A stretch of DNA of 64,000 nt from Eubacterium saphenum ATCC 49989 (GTDB lineage Bacteria; Bacillota; Clostridia; Peptostreptococcales; Anaerovoracaceae), in the NCBI GenBank assembly GCA_000161975.1, contig GG688422.1, positions 989,824 through 1,053,823 of the forward strand, read 5' to 3'. This document shows, in pieces, positions 44,353 to 53,291 of this stretch (within the stretch, counting starts at the first letter, position 1; every line of letters begins with the position of its first letter). The notes under the pieces were generated by a model, which saw only the letters and a list, made by a program, of their open reading frames with translations, made no database searches and was not told the DNA's origin. Both the position numbers and the translations under genes were made by a program.

Positions 44353-45630
44353 ATGGTTAAGCAATATAAGTCAAGGGTTGTAGATAATCTGCTGAAAAGA
44401 AAATTGGAAGGGATAGGAGCAGTGCTGATTGAAGGGCCTAAATTATGTGGCAAAACAACTACAGCGGAACAGTTTTCAAAGAGCATTTTATACGTTGCAA
44501 ATCCTCAGGAAAGGCAGCAAAATTTAAAAATGGCAGAGATTGATCCCTCGGTACTACTAAAGGGCGAAGTACCCAGGCTTTTAGATGAATGGCAAATAGC
44601 GCCTATGCTATGGGATGCCGTTCGCTTTGAGGTGGATCACAGAGGTGTGCCGGGGCAATTTATTTTGACAGGTTCGGCGTTGCCTGCAGAGAAGGATAAG
44701 ATTTTTCATACAGGAACTGGCAGGATTGCCAGACTTAAGATGCGTACCATGGCACTATATGAGTCGGGAGAGTCTAATGGCGATATAAGCCTTAAACAAT
44801 TATTCGAAGGAGAGAAAAATTTATCCGGAGTAAACGAGCTCACATTGGAAGAAATCGCATATCTGGTATGTAGAGGAGGCTGGCCGACCGCCTGTTTGCA
44901 GGAAGGCGATATAGCCCTTGATAGGGCTTTTGATTATTATGATGCAATAGTCAATGAGGACATAACGAGGGCCGACGGAGTGAATCGAAGCTCTGAAAGA
45001 GCAAAACTTCTTATGCGTTCTTATGCAAGGAGCCAGGGCACACAAACTTCGACAGATGCAATTCGAAATGATATGGTAGCAAATGATACAAATTCAATAG
45101 ATACAAAAACGGTACAGTCATATATTGACGCCTTGAAACAAATTTTTGTTATCGAAGATATGCCTGCATGGAATCCTAATTTAAGGTCAAAAACAGCAAT
45201 CAGGACATCCAACACAAGATATTATATGGATCCTTCAATAGGTACAGCAGCTTTAGGAATCGGGCCGCAGGATTTGATTGACGATCTTGAGACATTTGGG
45301 CTAATGTTTGAAACGCTATGCATGAGAGATTTAAGAGTCTATGCGGTTGTCTTGGACGGCACGGTCTATCATTACAGGGATAAGAGCGGTCTTGAATGTG
45401 ATGCCGTTATACATTTGCGCAATGGTTCCTATGGTTTAATTGAGATTAAGCTCGGTGGAGAAACCGCCATAGAATACGGAAGTGATACATTGAAGAAACT
45501 CAGAGATAAAATTGATACGGAAAAGATGAAAAAACCGGAGTTTTTAATGGTAATGACAGGCATCGGACAGTATGCATATCAACGAGAAGATGGAATATAC
45601 GTTGTTCCCGTTGGGACGTTGAAAGATTAG
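44353..45630 (+). CDS. AAA family ATPase with DUF4143 and nuclease-like C-terminus
   Basis: The 425-residue protein has Walker A GPKLCGKTT (about residue 28) and Walker B RLLDEWQ. ILTGSALP (sensor-type) and RGGWPTAC follow, then the middle DUF4143 region (TVQSYIDALKQIFVIEDMPA to FGLMFETLCMRDL). The end has HYRDKSGLECDAVIHLRNGS then YGLIEIKLGG, an E-D-ExK arrangement like the restriction-endonuclease fold. Such ATPases are widespread, mobile and often present in many copies; their function is unsettled. Its promoter lies in 23-bp repeats, and remains of a relative follow. The ATG comes after AGGGGG. Confidence 0.85.
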   Translation: MVKQYKSRVVDNLLKRKLEGIGAVLIEGPKLCGKTTTAEQFSKSILYVANPQERQQNLKMAEIDPSVLLKGEVPRLLDEWQIAPMLWDAVRFEVDHRGVPGQFILTGSALPAEKDKIFHTGTGRIARLKMRTMALYESGESNGDISLKQLFEGEKNLSGVNELTLEEIAYLVCRGGWPTACLQEGDIALDRAFDYYDAIVNEDITRADGVNRSSERAKLLMRSYARSQGTQTSTDAIRNDMVANDTNSIDTKTVQSYIDALKQIFVIEDMPAWNPNLRSKTAIRTSNTRYYMDPSIGTAALGIGPQDLIDDLETFGLMFETLCMRDLRVYAVVLDGTVYHYRDKSGLECDAVIHLRNGSYGLIEIKLGGETAIEYGSDTLKKLRDKIDTEKMKKPEFLMVMTGIGQYAYQREDGIYVVPVGTLKD

Positions 45631-45652
45631 TCAATCCAAACAAACAAAGCCG

Positions 45653-45697
45653 TTAAGGGGGTATAAATTGACAAAAAGCAAAAATATACCCCCTTAA
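45653..45697. repeat. perfect 13-bp inverted repeat after the ATPase gene
   Basis: TTAAGGGGGTATA (45653-45665) and TATACCCCCTTAA (45685-45697) are exact complements separated by 19 AT-rich bases. No T-run follows, so it is not a standard terminator. It could be an operator, a mobile element end or a transcript-stabilising hairpin. Confidence 0.85.
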
Positions 45698-45701
45698 ATA
45701 G

Positions 45702-45925
45702 GTATTCTTGTTCCCAAAGACCGTTTTCTATGATAATCCTGAAGATAAAAGGACGTATGTGAAGAGTGTTATCAGAGAGATATTTGAGAAGGATATAAAG
45801 CGAAGAGTAAGATTATGGATAACTATCCTAAATACATTCTTACCAGAAATGATATTATTCAAAAGCACAATGGGATTATCCACAAAAATATTCCTGAGTT
45901 TATGGCAAACGGCGAAGTGTTTTGA
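45702..45925 (+). pseudogene. remnant of a second DUF4143-type ATPase gene
   Basis: The first frame reads FPKTVFYDNPEDKRTYVKSV then IREIFEKDIKRRVR, matching the middle of ATP-binding DUF4143 proteins. At about 45812 sense switches to another frame, MDNYPKYILTRNDIIQKHNG then IIHKNIPEFMANGEVF, stopping at 45925, which matches the extreme C-terminus of the same family. The P-loop half, most of DUF4143 and the nuclease-like part are gone. This is an internally deleted, frameshifted wreck, distinct in sequence from the intact neighbour. Confidence 0.7.
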
Positions 45926-46014
45926 TCGATGCTTTGAATAATTAACATTGTAGCGTGCATTTATTACAATATGCCGTTAATTGGGGCTTGGAGGATTAAA
46001 AAGCGGGTTTTTGC

Positions 46015-46043
46015 TTGACTTGGACATATTTTAGTGGTACCTT
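46015..46043 (+). promoter_or_regulatory. promoter of the nusA-infB operon
   Basis: TTGACT (46015-46020), a 17-base spacer and TACCTT (46038-46043), preceded by TGG as an extended -10. The start would fall near 46050, just before the attenuator-like hairpin at 46069. Confidence 0.6.
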
Positions 46044-46068
46044 CTATACATACTGATAAACGTTACTT

Positions 46069-46094
46069 AGAGCGGTTTTCCGCTCTTTCTTTTT
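46069..46094 (+). terminator. leader terminator (attenuator) before rimP
   Basis: AGAGCGG and CCGCTCT enclose TTTT and are followed by TTCTTTTT, which runs straight into the GGAGGA of rimP. The U-tract is broken by one C, as in NusA-dependent terminators. It sits between the operon promoter and its first gene. Confidence 0.8.
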
Positions 46095-46104
46095 GGAGGA
46101 TAAC

Positions 46105-46668
46105 ATGAAAAAGGAGATTGAGAATGCAGTGGAAGAGGCATGCAAAGCCAAACTTGCTGAGCTTTCTCTTGAAATCTACAGCGTAGAGTATAAGCGTGAG
46201 GGTAAGGATTGGATTTTGAGAGTGTATATAGATAGGATGTTTTGTGAAGATGCTGTAGGCATAGGATATGATAAGCAAGCGGGAATGAATACTGATGCAA
46301 GATGTCAGAAAGCTCAAGGAATAAAAGCAGATTCAAAGCGTGAGAAGCCTATAGGAATCGACGAATGCACTGCAATCAGCGAAGCCATATCCGAATATTT
46401 GGATAAAAATGATATAATAGATAATAATTATTATCTGGAGGTTTCTACGCCCGGAATAGATAGAGAGCTTAAGAAGGATATAGATTTCATAAGATTTAAG
46501 GGAAGGTCGGTAGACATAAGCCTATATAAGCGCATTGACGGGCAAAAGGAATACAGAGGAACGCTCATAGAAAAAAACGATGAAGGCATAGCGGTAGAAG
46601 TAGACGAAAGCACGAAGGTGTTTTCAAATAACGATGTTGCAAAAGTTAATCTTGCAATAGAATTTTAA
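46105..46668 (+). CDS. rimP: ribosome maturation factor RimP
   Basis: The 187-residue protein assists 30S maturation. The N-terminal domain contains AELSLEIYSVEYKREGKDWI then LRVYIDR. The conserved YYLEVSTPGIDRELKK and the C-terminal SH3-like part (FKGRSVDISLYKRIDGQKEY onward) follow. Between the VYID strand and the IDECTAISEAI helix there is an extra segment of about 36 residues (FCEDAVGIGYDKQAGMNTDA onward) where relatives have a short turn, explaining why it exceeds the usual 150. The ATG at 46105 follows GGAGGA. First gene of the nusA-infB operon. Confidence 0.92.
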   Translation: MKKEIENAVEEACKAKLAELSLEIYSVEYKREGKDWILRVYIDRMFCEDAVGIGYDKQAGMNTDARCQKAQGIKADSKREKPIGIDECTAISEAISEYLDKNDIIDNNYYLEVSTPGIDRELKKDIDFIRFKGRSVDISLYKRIDGQKEYRGTLIEKNDEGIAVEVDESTKVFSNNDVAKVNLAIEF

Positions 46669-46811
46669 TAAAGCAATTATATGAAAAAATATAAGACTCA
46701 AGTGGTATAGTGAGGCGAAAATCTAAATTTGAATAAAGTAAGGATACGGATATACAAAATACAAGTAGGATGGTAAAGTTTTAATAAAGTTTATTGAAGT
46801 CGGAGGGAAAG

Positions 46812-47915
46812 ATGAACAAGGAGATTATTGAGGCATTAGGACAGATAGAAAAGGAAACGGGCATAGCAAAGGATGAACTCATAGATATGATGAAGGAATC
46901 GGTGCTACATGCTTTTCATAAAAACTACGGAGAGGACAGCAGAGCAGAGGTGCAGATAGATGAAGATACGGGAGGCACCTATGTAATCGTAAGCAAGGAT
47001 ATAGTGCTCGAAGTAGAAAATCCGGAGACGGAAGTTTCTCTTGATGAGATGAAGGCGATAGATGAAAGGTATGAAGAAGGCGGGGTAGTACAGTACACCG
47101 TAGATGCATCAAAGTTCGGTAGAATCGCAGCTCAGACAGCAAAGCAGGTATTTTTGCAGAAGATAAAGGAAAGAGAAAAGCAAAAAATATTCTCGGAATT
47201 CAAAGGAAGAGAAGGTGAGATAATCACAGGCAAGGTGAGTAGAGTAACCATGAGAGCTATTCACGTTGCCCTAAATACCACTACGGCGATAATACCGCTG
47301 GCAGAGCAAATCCAAGGAGAGACCTACGAAGTGGGAGACAGGATCAAAGCATGCATTAAGACGGTTGAAGATAGGCAAAGAGGCCCGCAGATAGTGCTTT
47401 CGAGAAGGTCGCCACAGTTTGTGGAGGAATTATTTAAAAGAGAGGTGCCTGAAATAGAAAACGGCACGGTAAAGATAATGGGCATCGCACGAGAAGCCGG
47501 AAACCGTACGAAGATAGCCGTGTATAGCGACAATGAGGAGTTGGATGCGGTAGGAGCTTGCATAGGAGTGCGAGGTACGAGAATAGGAGCCATTTTAGAC
47601 GATTTGGGCTATGAAAAGGTAGATGTAGTGCTCTGGAATGAGGATCCTGTCAAATTTGTAAAGGAAGCTATAAAACCTGCATTCCCGGATAGGATAATAC
47701 TGCTTGAAGAAGACAAGGTGATAGTGATAGTGGCAGATGATGAGTTGTCGCTTGCTATCGGTAGAAAAGGGCAAAACGTAAGGCTTGCATCAAAACTATG
47801 TAAGATGAGCATAGATGTAAAGACCAAGGATGGCCTTAAAGAAATGATAGATAACGGCGAAATTACAGGGATTGACTTTGAAGAGGAAGAAGAGCTTACC
47901 TATATCGATGAATAG
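46812..47915 (+). CDS. nusA: transcription termination/antitermination factor NusA
   Basis: The 367-residue protein has the RNA polymerase-binding N-terminal domain (LIDMMKESVLHAFHKNYGED). The S1 domain (GEIITGKVSRVTMRAIHVAL) and two KH domains follow, marked by VGACIGVRGTRIGAILDDLG and LAIGRKGQNVRLASKL. It lacks the acidic repeats of E. coli NusA, as usual in Firmicutes. NusA enhances pausing and intrinsic termination, and autoregulates in Bacillus subtilis. The ATG at 46812 follows CGGAGGG. It is 143 bases from rimP. Confidence 0.97.
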   Translation: MNKEIIEALGQIEKETGIAKDELIDMMKESVLHAFHKNYGEDSRAEVQIDEDTGGTYVIVSKDIVLEVENPETEVSLDEMKAIDERYEEGGVVQYTVDASKFGRIAAQTAKQVFLQKIKEREKQKIFSEFKGREGEIITGKVSRVTMRAIHVALNTTTAIIPLAEQIQGETYEVGDRIKACIKTVEDRQRGPQIVLSRRSPQFVEELFKREVPEIENGTVKIMGIAREAGNRTKIAVYSDNEELDAVGACIGVRGTRIGAILDDLGYEKVDVVLWNEDPVKFVKEAIKPAFPDRIILLEEDKVIVIVADDELSLAIGRKGQNVRLASKLCKMSIDVKTKDGLKEMIDNGEITGIDFEEEEELTYIDE

Positions 47916-47940
47916 AGGTAAAATGTAGTAAGGAATTGAT

Positions 47941-48189
47941 ATGGCACAAAGAAGCTGCGCAGGATGTAAGAAAAAAGGTGAAAAGAGCGAATTCATAAGG
48001 CTTTGCATGAAGGGTGACAAGCTCATAATAGATGAAAAACACAGCGAAGATGGAAGAGGCGCATATTTATGTAACGACATATCCTGTATGGAAAAGGCGA
48101 TAGCAAAACGAGCTATTCAAAGGACATTACGCAGTAAAATTAGTCCTTCTGACCTTGAGGAGATCAAAAGTTATTTAGGAGGTAAGTAA
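47941..48189 (+). CDS. ylxR: YlxR/RnpM (DUF448) RNA-binding protein
   Basis: An 82-residue basic protein beginning MAQRSCAGCKKKGEKSEFIR, with the conserved RxCxGC motif and GRGAYLC of the DUF448 family. In Bacillus and relatives this protein binds RNase P RNA and modulates its activity (RnpM). It sits between nusA and infB as expected. The next gene is infB directly, without the ylxQ (L7Ae-like) gene that normally stands between them. Confidence 0.94.
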   Translation: MAQRSCAGCKKKGEKSEFIRLCMKGDKLIIDEKHSEDGRGAYLCNDISCMEKAIAKRAIQRTLRSKISPSDLEEIKSYLGGK

Positions 48190-50811
48190 ATGAAGATTAA
48201 AGTAAAGGAACTGATAGAAAAATACGATATACCCAGAAAGGAAACGCTGGAAATCCTATCAGAACTCGGCATTGAAGTGAAAACCGTGAGTAGCTCCATA
48301 TCTTCTTCCGATGCTGAACGTTTCGCAGAAAAGATAAAGGGAAGTAAGAGTCCCAAAAAAGGTTCTGAAAAAAAAGAAAAAAAGCCTAAAAAGGCAGCTG
48401 CAAAGGAGCCGAAGAGGGCAAATTCTATAATCGGAAATGAAAATAAACCTGTGGGTACACTTGAGATGACCGTAATGCAGTTTGACGCGAATCTCACGAA
48501 AGAACCTCCTAAGGAAAAGAAGAAAAGCTCCGATGATGAAGCTAAAAAAACTGTGGTTGCCGATAAAACTGAGACAAAAAAGGAAGATATTAAAGCTAAA
48601 GCTTCGAAGACGGAGGCTAAACCTCAGCCTGCAAAGGAAGATACCAAGAGTAAAGCAAAGAAAGAACCTGAGGTAGAAGTTACAAAAGCTGAGACTAAGA
48701 AAAAGGAGAGCAAGGAAGCGGCAAAGCCGAAACCTGAGATGAAAAAAGATGATAACTTACGTGCTGCAGATGAGAAAAAGCCTAAAAAGGCACCTAAAGA
48801 AGATAGGGCGTCACACAGCGAAAAGCGTGAGTCTTCACATGATGCGACCGTCCCTACCAGGCAGAGCAAGTTTTCGGATAAAAAACGCACAAAGAAGCGA
48901 GGTGGCAAGCGACGTGATGAGAGGTTCAGCAAATTTGACAGGGCTGAGAGCATAAGAGGTCAGATAGATCTTGAAAAGCGAAAGAAGAAGAAGAAAATAA
49001 AGAAGCAGGTACCTAAGGCTGAAGAACAGGAAGAGGAGCAGGAAGAGCTTTTACCTGTGGGCACGAAGAAGGTAAACGTACCTATTACGGTAGCGGGGCT
49101 TTCAGAGCAGATAGATTATCCCGCATCTAAAATTATCATGGCTCTTATGAAGATAGGTATACTTGCTAACCTTAACCAAACCCTGGATGAAGAGACGGTA
49201 CTCGTGCTTTCAGATGAAATAGGTATAAACATAGTGATAGGAAATGTAGAAAAAGAAGTGGAGGATGAGGGACTCGAATCCTTTGAAGATAAGGAAGAAG
49301 ATCTCATCAGCAGACCTCCCATCGTAACCGTCATGGGTCACGTAGACCATGGTAAAACATCTCTTCTCGATGCCATAAGAAGGACGAACGTAATTGAATC
49401 CGAATCCGGAGGAATTACGCAGCATATTGGTGCATCCGAGGTAGAGGTAAACGGTGAAAAGATAGTATTTTTGGATACTCCGGGCCATGAAGCGTTTACA
49501 GCGATGAGGGCAAGAGGTGCGCACGTTACGGATATCGCCGTGCTCGTAGTAGCTGCAGACGACAGTGTAAAGCCTCAGACCATAGAATCGATAAACCATG
49601 CTAAGGCAGCTAAGGTGCCAATCATAGTAGCTATAAACAAGATGGATAAACCGGGAGCGGATCCCGATAAGGTAAAAGCGGATCTCATGAACCATGGCTT
49701 GGTACCTGAGGATTTTGGAGGAGATATAATCTGCGTTCAGGTTTCAGCTAAAAAAGGCGAAGGAATAAAGGATCTTCTGGAAATGATTTTATTGCAGGCG
49801 GAAGTCTTGGAATTAAGAGCAAACCCTGATAGACTTGCGCTTGGTAATGTAATTGAAGCGAAGCTTGATAAGAGTAAGGGTGCTATAGCAACGCTGCTCG
49901 TTATGAACGGTACTTTAAAGGTAGGAATGAGCGTAGTAGCAGGTACCGCTTCGGGTAAGATAAGATCTATGGTGAGTGCAAACGGAAAGAAGTTGCATAA
50001 GGCTGTGCCTGGTATGGCGGTTGAAGTACTTGGATTTACAGATGTGCCGCATGCAGGTGATGAGTTCAATGCGCTTAAAAACGATAAGAAGGCAAAGGAA
50101 ATTGCAGAAAATCGTAAAGAAAAGCTTAGGGGTGAACTCATGGCCACGAAGTCCACAAGTTCACTTGAAGAGTTCTTCGGTAAACTGCAGGCGGGAGATA
50201 CAAAGCAGTTGAATCTCATAGTCAAGGCTGATGTACAGGGATCTGTAGGCGCTGTTGTTACGTCTGTAGAAAAGCTGTCGAATGAAGATGTTACCGTAAA
50301 GGTAATTCATAGAGGCGTAGGAGCTGTGAGCGAATCTGACCTCATGCTTGCTGAAACATCGGGAGCGATAATAATAGGATTTAACGTAAGACCGTCGCAG
50401 TCCGTGCTTAAAACTGCAGACAGTAAGGGCATAGAAATAAGGACGTATAGGGTAATTTACGATATCATCGATGATATAGAAAACGCCATGAAGGGTATGC
50501 TCGAGCCTGTTACGGTAGAAAAAGTACTTGGAACAGCAGTTATACGTGAGATCTTCAATCTTTCGAATGCGGGAACCATCGGAGGAGCCTATGTTACGGA
50601 CGGTAAGATAGTGAGAAATGAAAGTATAAGGCTTGTAAGAGACGGTATCGTTGTGCATGAAGGAAAACTGGCTTCACTTAAGAGATTCAAAGACGATGCA
50701 CGTGAAGTTTCAGCAGGCTTCGAATGCGGTATAGGTTTAGAAGACTATAACGATATAAAACCTGATGATGAAATAGAATGTTACACGACGGAGAATAAGG
50801 AATCAGAATAA
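48190..50811 (+). CDS. infB: translation initiation factor IF-2
   Basis: The 873-residue GTPase brings fMet-tRNA to the 30S subunit. An N-terminal IF2_N helix bundle ([20 protein letters not shown]) is followed by about 200 residues of lysine, glutamate and alanine-rich linker, then a second IF2_N motif ([20 protein letters not shown]). The G domain has [17 protein letters not shown] and NKMDKPGAD. Domains II-IV end with the tRNA-binding C2 domain ([20 protein letters not shown]). The ATG follows GGAGG and starts immediately after the ylxR stop. Confidence 0.97.
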   Translation: MKIKVKELIEKYDIPRKETLEILSELGIEVKTVSSSISSSDAERFAEKIKGSKSPKKGSEKKEKKPKKAAAKEPKRANSIIGNENKPVGTLEMTVMQFDANLTKEPPKEKKKSSDDEAKKTVVADKTETKKEDIKAKASKTEAKPQPAKEDTKSKAKKEPEVEVTKAETKKKESKEAAKPKPEMKKDDNLRAADEKKPKKAPKEDRASHSEKRESSHDATVPTRQSKFSDKKRTKKRGGKRRDERFSKFDRAESIRGQIDLEKRKKKKKIKKQVPKAEEQEEEQEELLPVGTKKVNVPITVAGLSEQIDYPASKIIMALMKIGILANLNQTLDEETVLVLSDEIGINIVIGNVEKEVEDEGLESFEDKEEDLISRPPIVTVMGHVDHGKTSLLDAIRRTNVIESESGGITQHIGASEVEVNGEKIVFLDTPGHEAFTAMRARGAHVTDIAVLVVAADDSVKPQTIESINHAKAAKVPIIVAINKMDKPGADPDKVKADLMNHGLVPEDFGGDIICVQVSAKKGEGIKDLLEMILLQAEVLELRANPDRLALGNVIEAKLDKSKGAIATLLVMNGTLKVGMSVVAGTASGKIRSMVSANGKKLHKAVPGMAVEVLGFTDVPHAGDEFNALKNDKKAKEIAENRKEKLRGELMATKSTSSLEEFFGKLQAGDTKQLNLIVKADVQGSVGAVVTSVEKLSNEDVTVKVIHRGVGAVSESDLMLAETSGAIIIGFNVRPSQSVLKTADSKGIEIRTYRVIYDIIDDIENAMKGMLEPVTVEKVLGTAVIREIFNLSNAGTIGGAYVTDGKIVRNESIRLVRDGIVVHEGKLASLKRFKDDAREVSAGFECGIGLEDYNDIKPDDEIECYTTENKESE

Positions 50812-50813
50812 AA

Positions 50814-52190
50814 ATGGCAAGGGGAAAGCGTAAGGACAGATTAGCAGAGGAAATAAAAAAAATAGTAAGCAATGCATTTTTACTTAAGGTAAGGGATCCG
50901 ATACTTAAGATGGCGATAAATATTACAGCTGTAGATGTTTCGCCCGACGGGAGAAATGCCAAGGTTTACTATGTTGTTTTTTCAGGTAGCGATAAGGACG
51001 AAGTGGCAGCTGCACTTAAGAAGGTCGAACCGTTGATTCGAAAAGAGATAGCCGAAAACATGAGGGTGCGATATGTACCGAATATTTGCTTTGCATACGA
51101 TACATCGCTTGAATACAGTAGGCATATTGAATCCATATTGCATGATATAAAGGATAAGAGAAGTTATAACGACAGTCTAATAGATATATATAATGAAATG
51201 ATGTCTTCTGAAAGTCTTATATTTTTGCCTCATGAGAATGTTGATGGCGATGCGCTTGGATCTTCTGTGGCAGTTTGCCTTGCTACAAGGAAAACCGGAA
51301 TAAAAAGCTATGTATTGCTCTCAGAAGAGCTTCCTTACAACTTGAAGTTTATAGCAAACGATGCGAACGATTTTTGTAGAGAACAATTACTGCCTACTGG
51401 AAGCGGAGACGGTATTACCGATGACATTTGCGTAACGGAGCTTCCGCAAGGCTTTGAAGTTAAAACAGCTGTGTGGCTGGATCATAATCAAGTCAGTCGT
51501 AGCGCAATGGGCGAGGAATTATTCAGGATTGCGGATACTAAAATCTGCATAGATCATCACAAGACGGCGGAAAGATTCGGAGATTACTGCTATATAGACA
51601 GCAAGGCTGCAGCGACCGGAGAAATTGTCTACGATATGTTTGTTACTGCAAACGTAGATATAGATAATCATATGGCAAATGCCGCGCTGCTTGCGATTAC
51701 TACGGATACGGGAAGTTTTAAATATTCAAACGTCACTCCTGACACGCATAAGAGAGCCGCTGAGCTCATGCTGCTTGGAGCGGATCCGTGTTACATTGCA
51801 AACAACGTATTTGCAAGTGTTAAGTTTGAAGAGATTAAGCTTTCGTCTCTTGCACTTGAAAATACGCAAATCCATGCAGGCGGCAAGATTGCAATAACAT
51901 TTGTGAGCAGAGATATGATAGAAAAAGCCGGTGCGAGCGATGATATGACAAGCCCCATCGTAGACAAGCTTCGAAGCATAGAAAACGTTGAAATCGCTAT
52001 AATGGTACGTGAACACATCAACGGATACACAAAGGTCAGCATGAGATCGAAGTCATTTGCAGATGTTGCAAAGGTAGCCGAGAAATTCGGAGGCGGAGGG
52101 CATATAAGGGCATCCGGCTTTGTAACGAATGATACATTTGAGAATATTAAGGATAGCCTCATCAAGGAAGCCGGTGCGGCGCTAGGGTAG
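50814..52190 (+). CDS. RbfA-NrnA fusion: ribosome-binding factor A joined to DHH phosphoesterase
   Basis: One uninterrupted 458-codon frame. Residues 1-118 are RbfA (KDRLAEEIKKIVSNAFLLKV, DVSPDGRNAKVYYVVF, and SLEYSRHIESIL), a KH-type 30S maturation factor. After a linker of about 15 residues, 135-458 form a DHH/DHHA1 phosphoesterase of the NrnA type: LPHENVDGDALGSS (motif I), DHN, CIDHHKT (motif III, DHH), TTDTGSFKYSNV and the GGGGHIRASGF substrate motif. NrnA degrades nano-RNA and pAp. Separate rbfA and nrnA genes are usual neighbours before truB in Firmicutes, so loss of the stop between them explains the fusion. I see no internal start site with a ribosome binding site at the junction. 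Confidence 0.9.
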   Translation: MARGKRKDRLAEEIKKIVSNAFLLKVRDPILKMAINITAVDVSPDGRNAKVYYVVFSGSDKDEVAAALKKVEPLIRKEIAENMRVRYVPNICFAYDTSLEYSRHIESILHDIKDKRSYNDSLIDIYNEMMSSESLIFLPHENVDGDALGSSVAVCLATRKTGIKSYVLLSEELPYNLKFIANDANDFCREQLLPTGSGDGITDDICVTELPQGFEVKTAVWLDHNQVSRSAMGEELFRIADTKICIDHHKTAERFGDYCYIDSKAAATGEIVYDMFVTANVDIDNHMANAALLAITTDTGSFKYSNVTPDTHKRAAELMLLGADPCYIANNVFASVKFEEIKLSSLALENTQIHAGGKIAITFVSRDMIEKAGASDDMTSPIVDKLRSIENVEIAIMVREHINGYTKVSMRSKSFADVAKVAEKFGGGGHIRASGFVTNDTFENIKDSLIKEAGAALG

Positions 52191-52193
52191 CTT

Positions 52194-53291
52194 ATGAAGC
52201 GAGAGAATAACGGCATACTGGTTATCGATAAACCTGTAGGACTTACATCTCATGATTGTGTGAGCATGGTGAGGAAAGTCTATAACATAAAGAAGGTGGG
52301 ACACGCAGGAACGTTGGATCCCATCGCAAGCGGTGTTATGGTGCTGTTCGTGGGTAACGCTACCAGAATGATAGAGTATTACGGCGAGGATTATAAAGAG
52401 TATGAGTGTGGATTTAAGCTTGGATTTTCAACGGATACATATGATATAACAGGTCAAAATATAGATTGCTCTTACGGTCATGTCGAGTTGCTTGCGGGTG
52501 ATGAAGAGTATGGTAAAAGTGATAATCTCACGGATCCGATAAAATTTAAAAAAGACTGCGAATGCTTTGAGGACTATGTTTTAAGTAAGATAGAAAACAG
52601 CAAAGCAAAATACTGCAAGGGGCGATATTCAAAGCTTATTTCGGAAAAGGTCGTGAGCAATATTTCAAAGGAACAGGTAGAATCCGCACTTTTAAATATG
52701 ATAGGCATCAATATGCAAGAACCTCCTGCATTTTCAGCACTTAAATTAAACGGTAAGAAGTTGTACGAATACGCAAGGGAGGGGAAGAAGGTAGAGCTCC
52801 GCCCGAGGGAAGTGGATATAAAGGAAATAGAACTTCTCAAATTTGATGAAACCTCGCAGGCAGGCAGTTTTAAAGCTTTGGTGAGCAAGGGAACATATGT
52901 GAGAAGTATATGCAATGATCTCGGTAAAGCATTGGGCTCCGGGGCATGCATGACAAGTCTTGTAAGGACAAAGAGCGGAAGATTTAATCTTGATAATGCG
53001 GTTCGTATCATAGATATCACTGAGGATACGGAGCTTCATCGCTGGGATGCAGGACTTTCAGATTTCGGCAGGGTATCGCTTGATACGGTTAGAGCGCAAG
53101 GGTTTAGAAACGGTTTAAATCTTGAGATAGCGGAATCAGAAATGAGAAAGCCCTGCGAAAATGCAGGAAAGTTTAAGAGACATTATGTGGTAGAGTGCAG
53201 GGAAGATAAAGCCCTACTCGGAATGGCTGAGCTCACAGCTGATAATTTTATAAAGCATAGAAAGGTGGTATGCAGCGGTGATCGTGTATAA
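52194..53291 (+). CDS. truB: tRNA pseudouridine(55) synthase TruB
   Basis: A 365-residue enzyme forming pseudouridine in the T-loop of tRNAs. NGILVIDKPVGLTSHDCVSM, then GHAGTLDPIASGVMVLFVG with the catalytic aspartate, then PPAFSALKLNGKKLYEYARE and KGTYVRSICNDLG are all present. About 50 extra residues (IDCSYGHVELLAGDEEYGKS onward) sit between the two halves, where relatives have a short loop, making it longer than the usual 290-310. It starts three bases after the rbfA-nrnA stop and overlaps ribF by 14 bases. Confidence 0.94.
   Translation: MKRENNGILVIDKPVGLTSHDCVSMVRKVYNIKKVGHAGTLDPIASGVMVLFVGNATRMIEYYGEDYKEYECGFKLGFSTDTYDITGQNIDCSYGHVELLAGDEEYGKSDNLTDPIKFKKDCECFEDYVLSKIENSKAKYCKGRYSKLISEKVVSNISKEQVESALLNMIGINMQEPPAFSALKLNGKKLYEYAREGKKVELRPREVDIKEIELLKFDETSQAGSFKALVSKGTYVRSICNDLGKALGSGACMTSLVRTKSGRFNLDNAVRIIDITEDTELHRWDAGLSDFGRVSLDTVRAQGFRNGLNLEIAESEMRKPCENAGKFKRHYVVECREDKALLGMAELTADNFIKHRKVVCSGDRV

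Noticed and set aside
45653..45697. Inverted repeat as a terminator of the ATPase gene
   Set aside because: The loop is 19 bases and no T-run follows the stem.
45815..45925. Separate 36-codon gene from ATG 45815
   Set aside because: Its sequence is the C-terminal end of an ATPase family and lacks a ribosome binding site, so it belongs to the pseudogene.
53230..53290. FMN riboswitch for ribF
   Set aside because: ribF starts inside truB and has no leader; no RFN element is visible.
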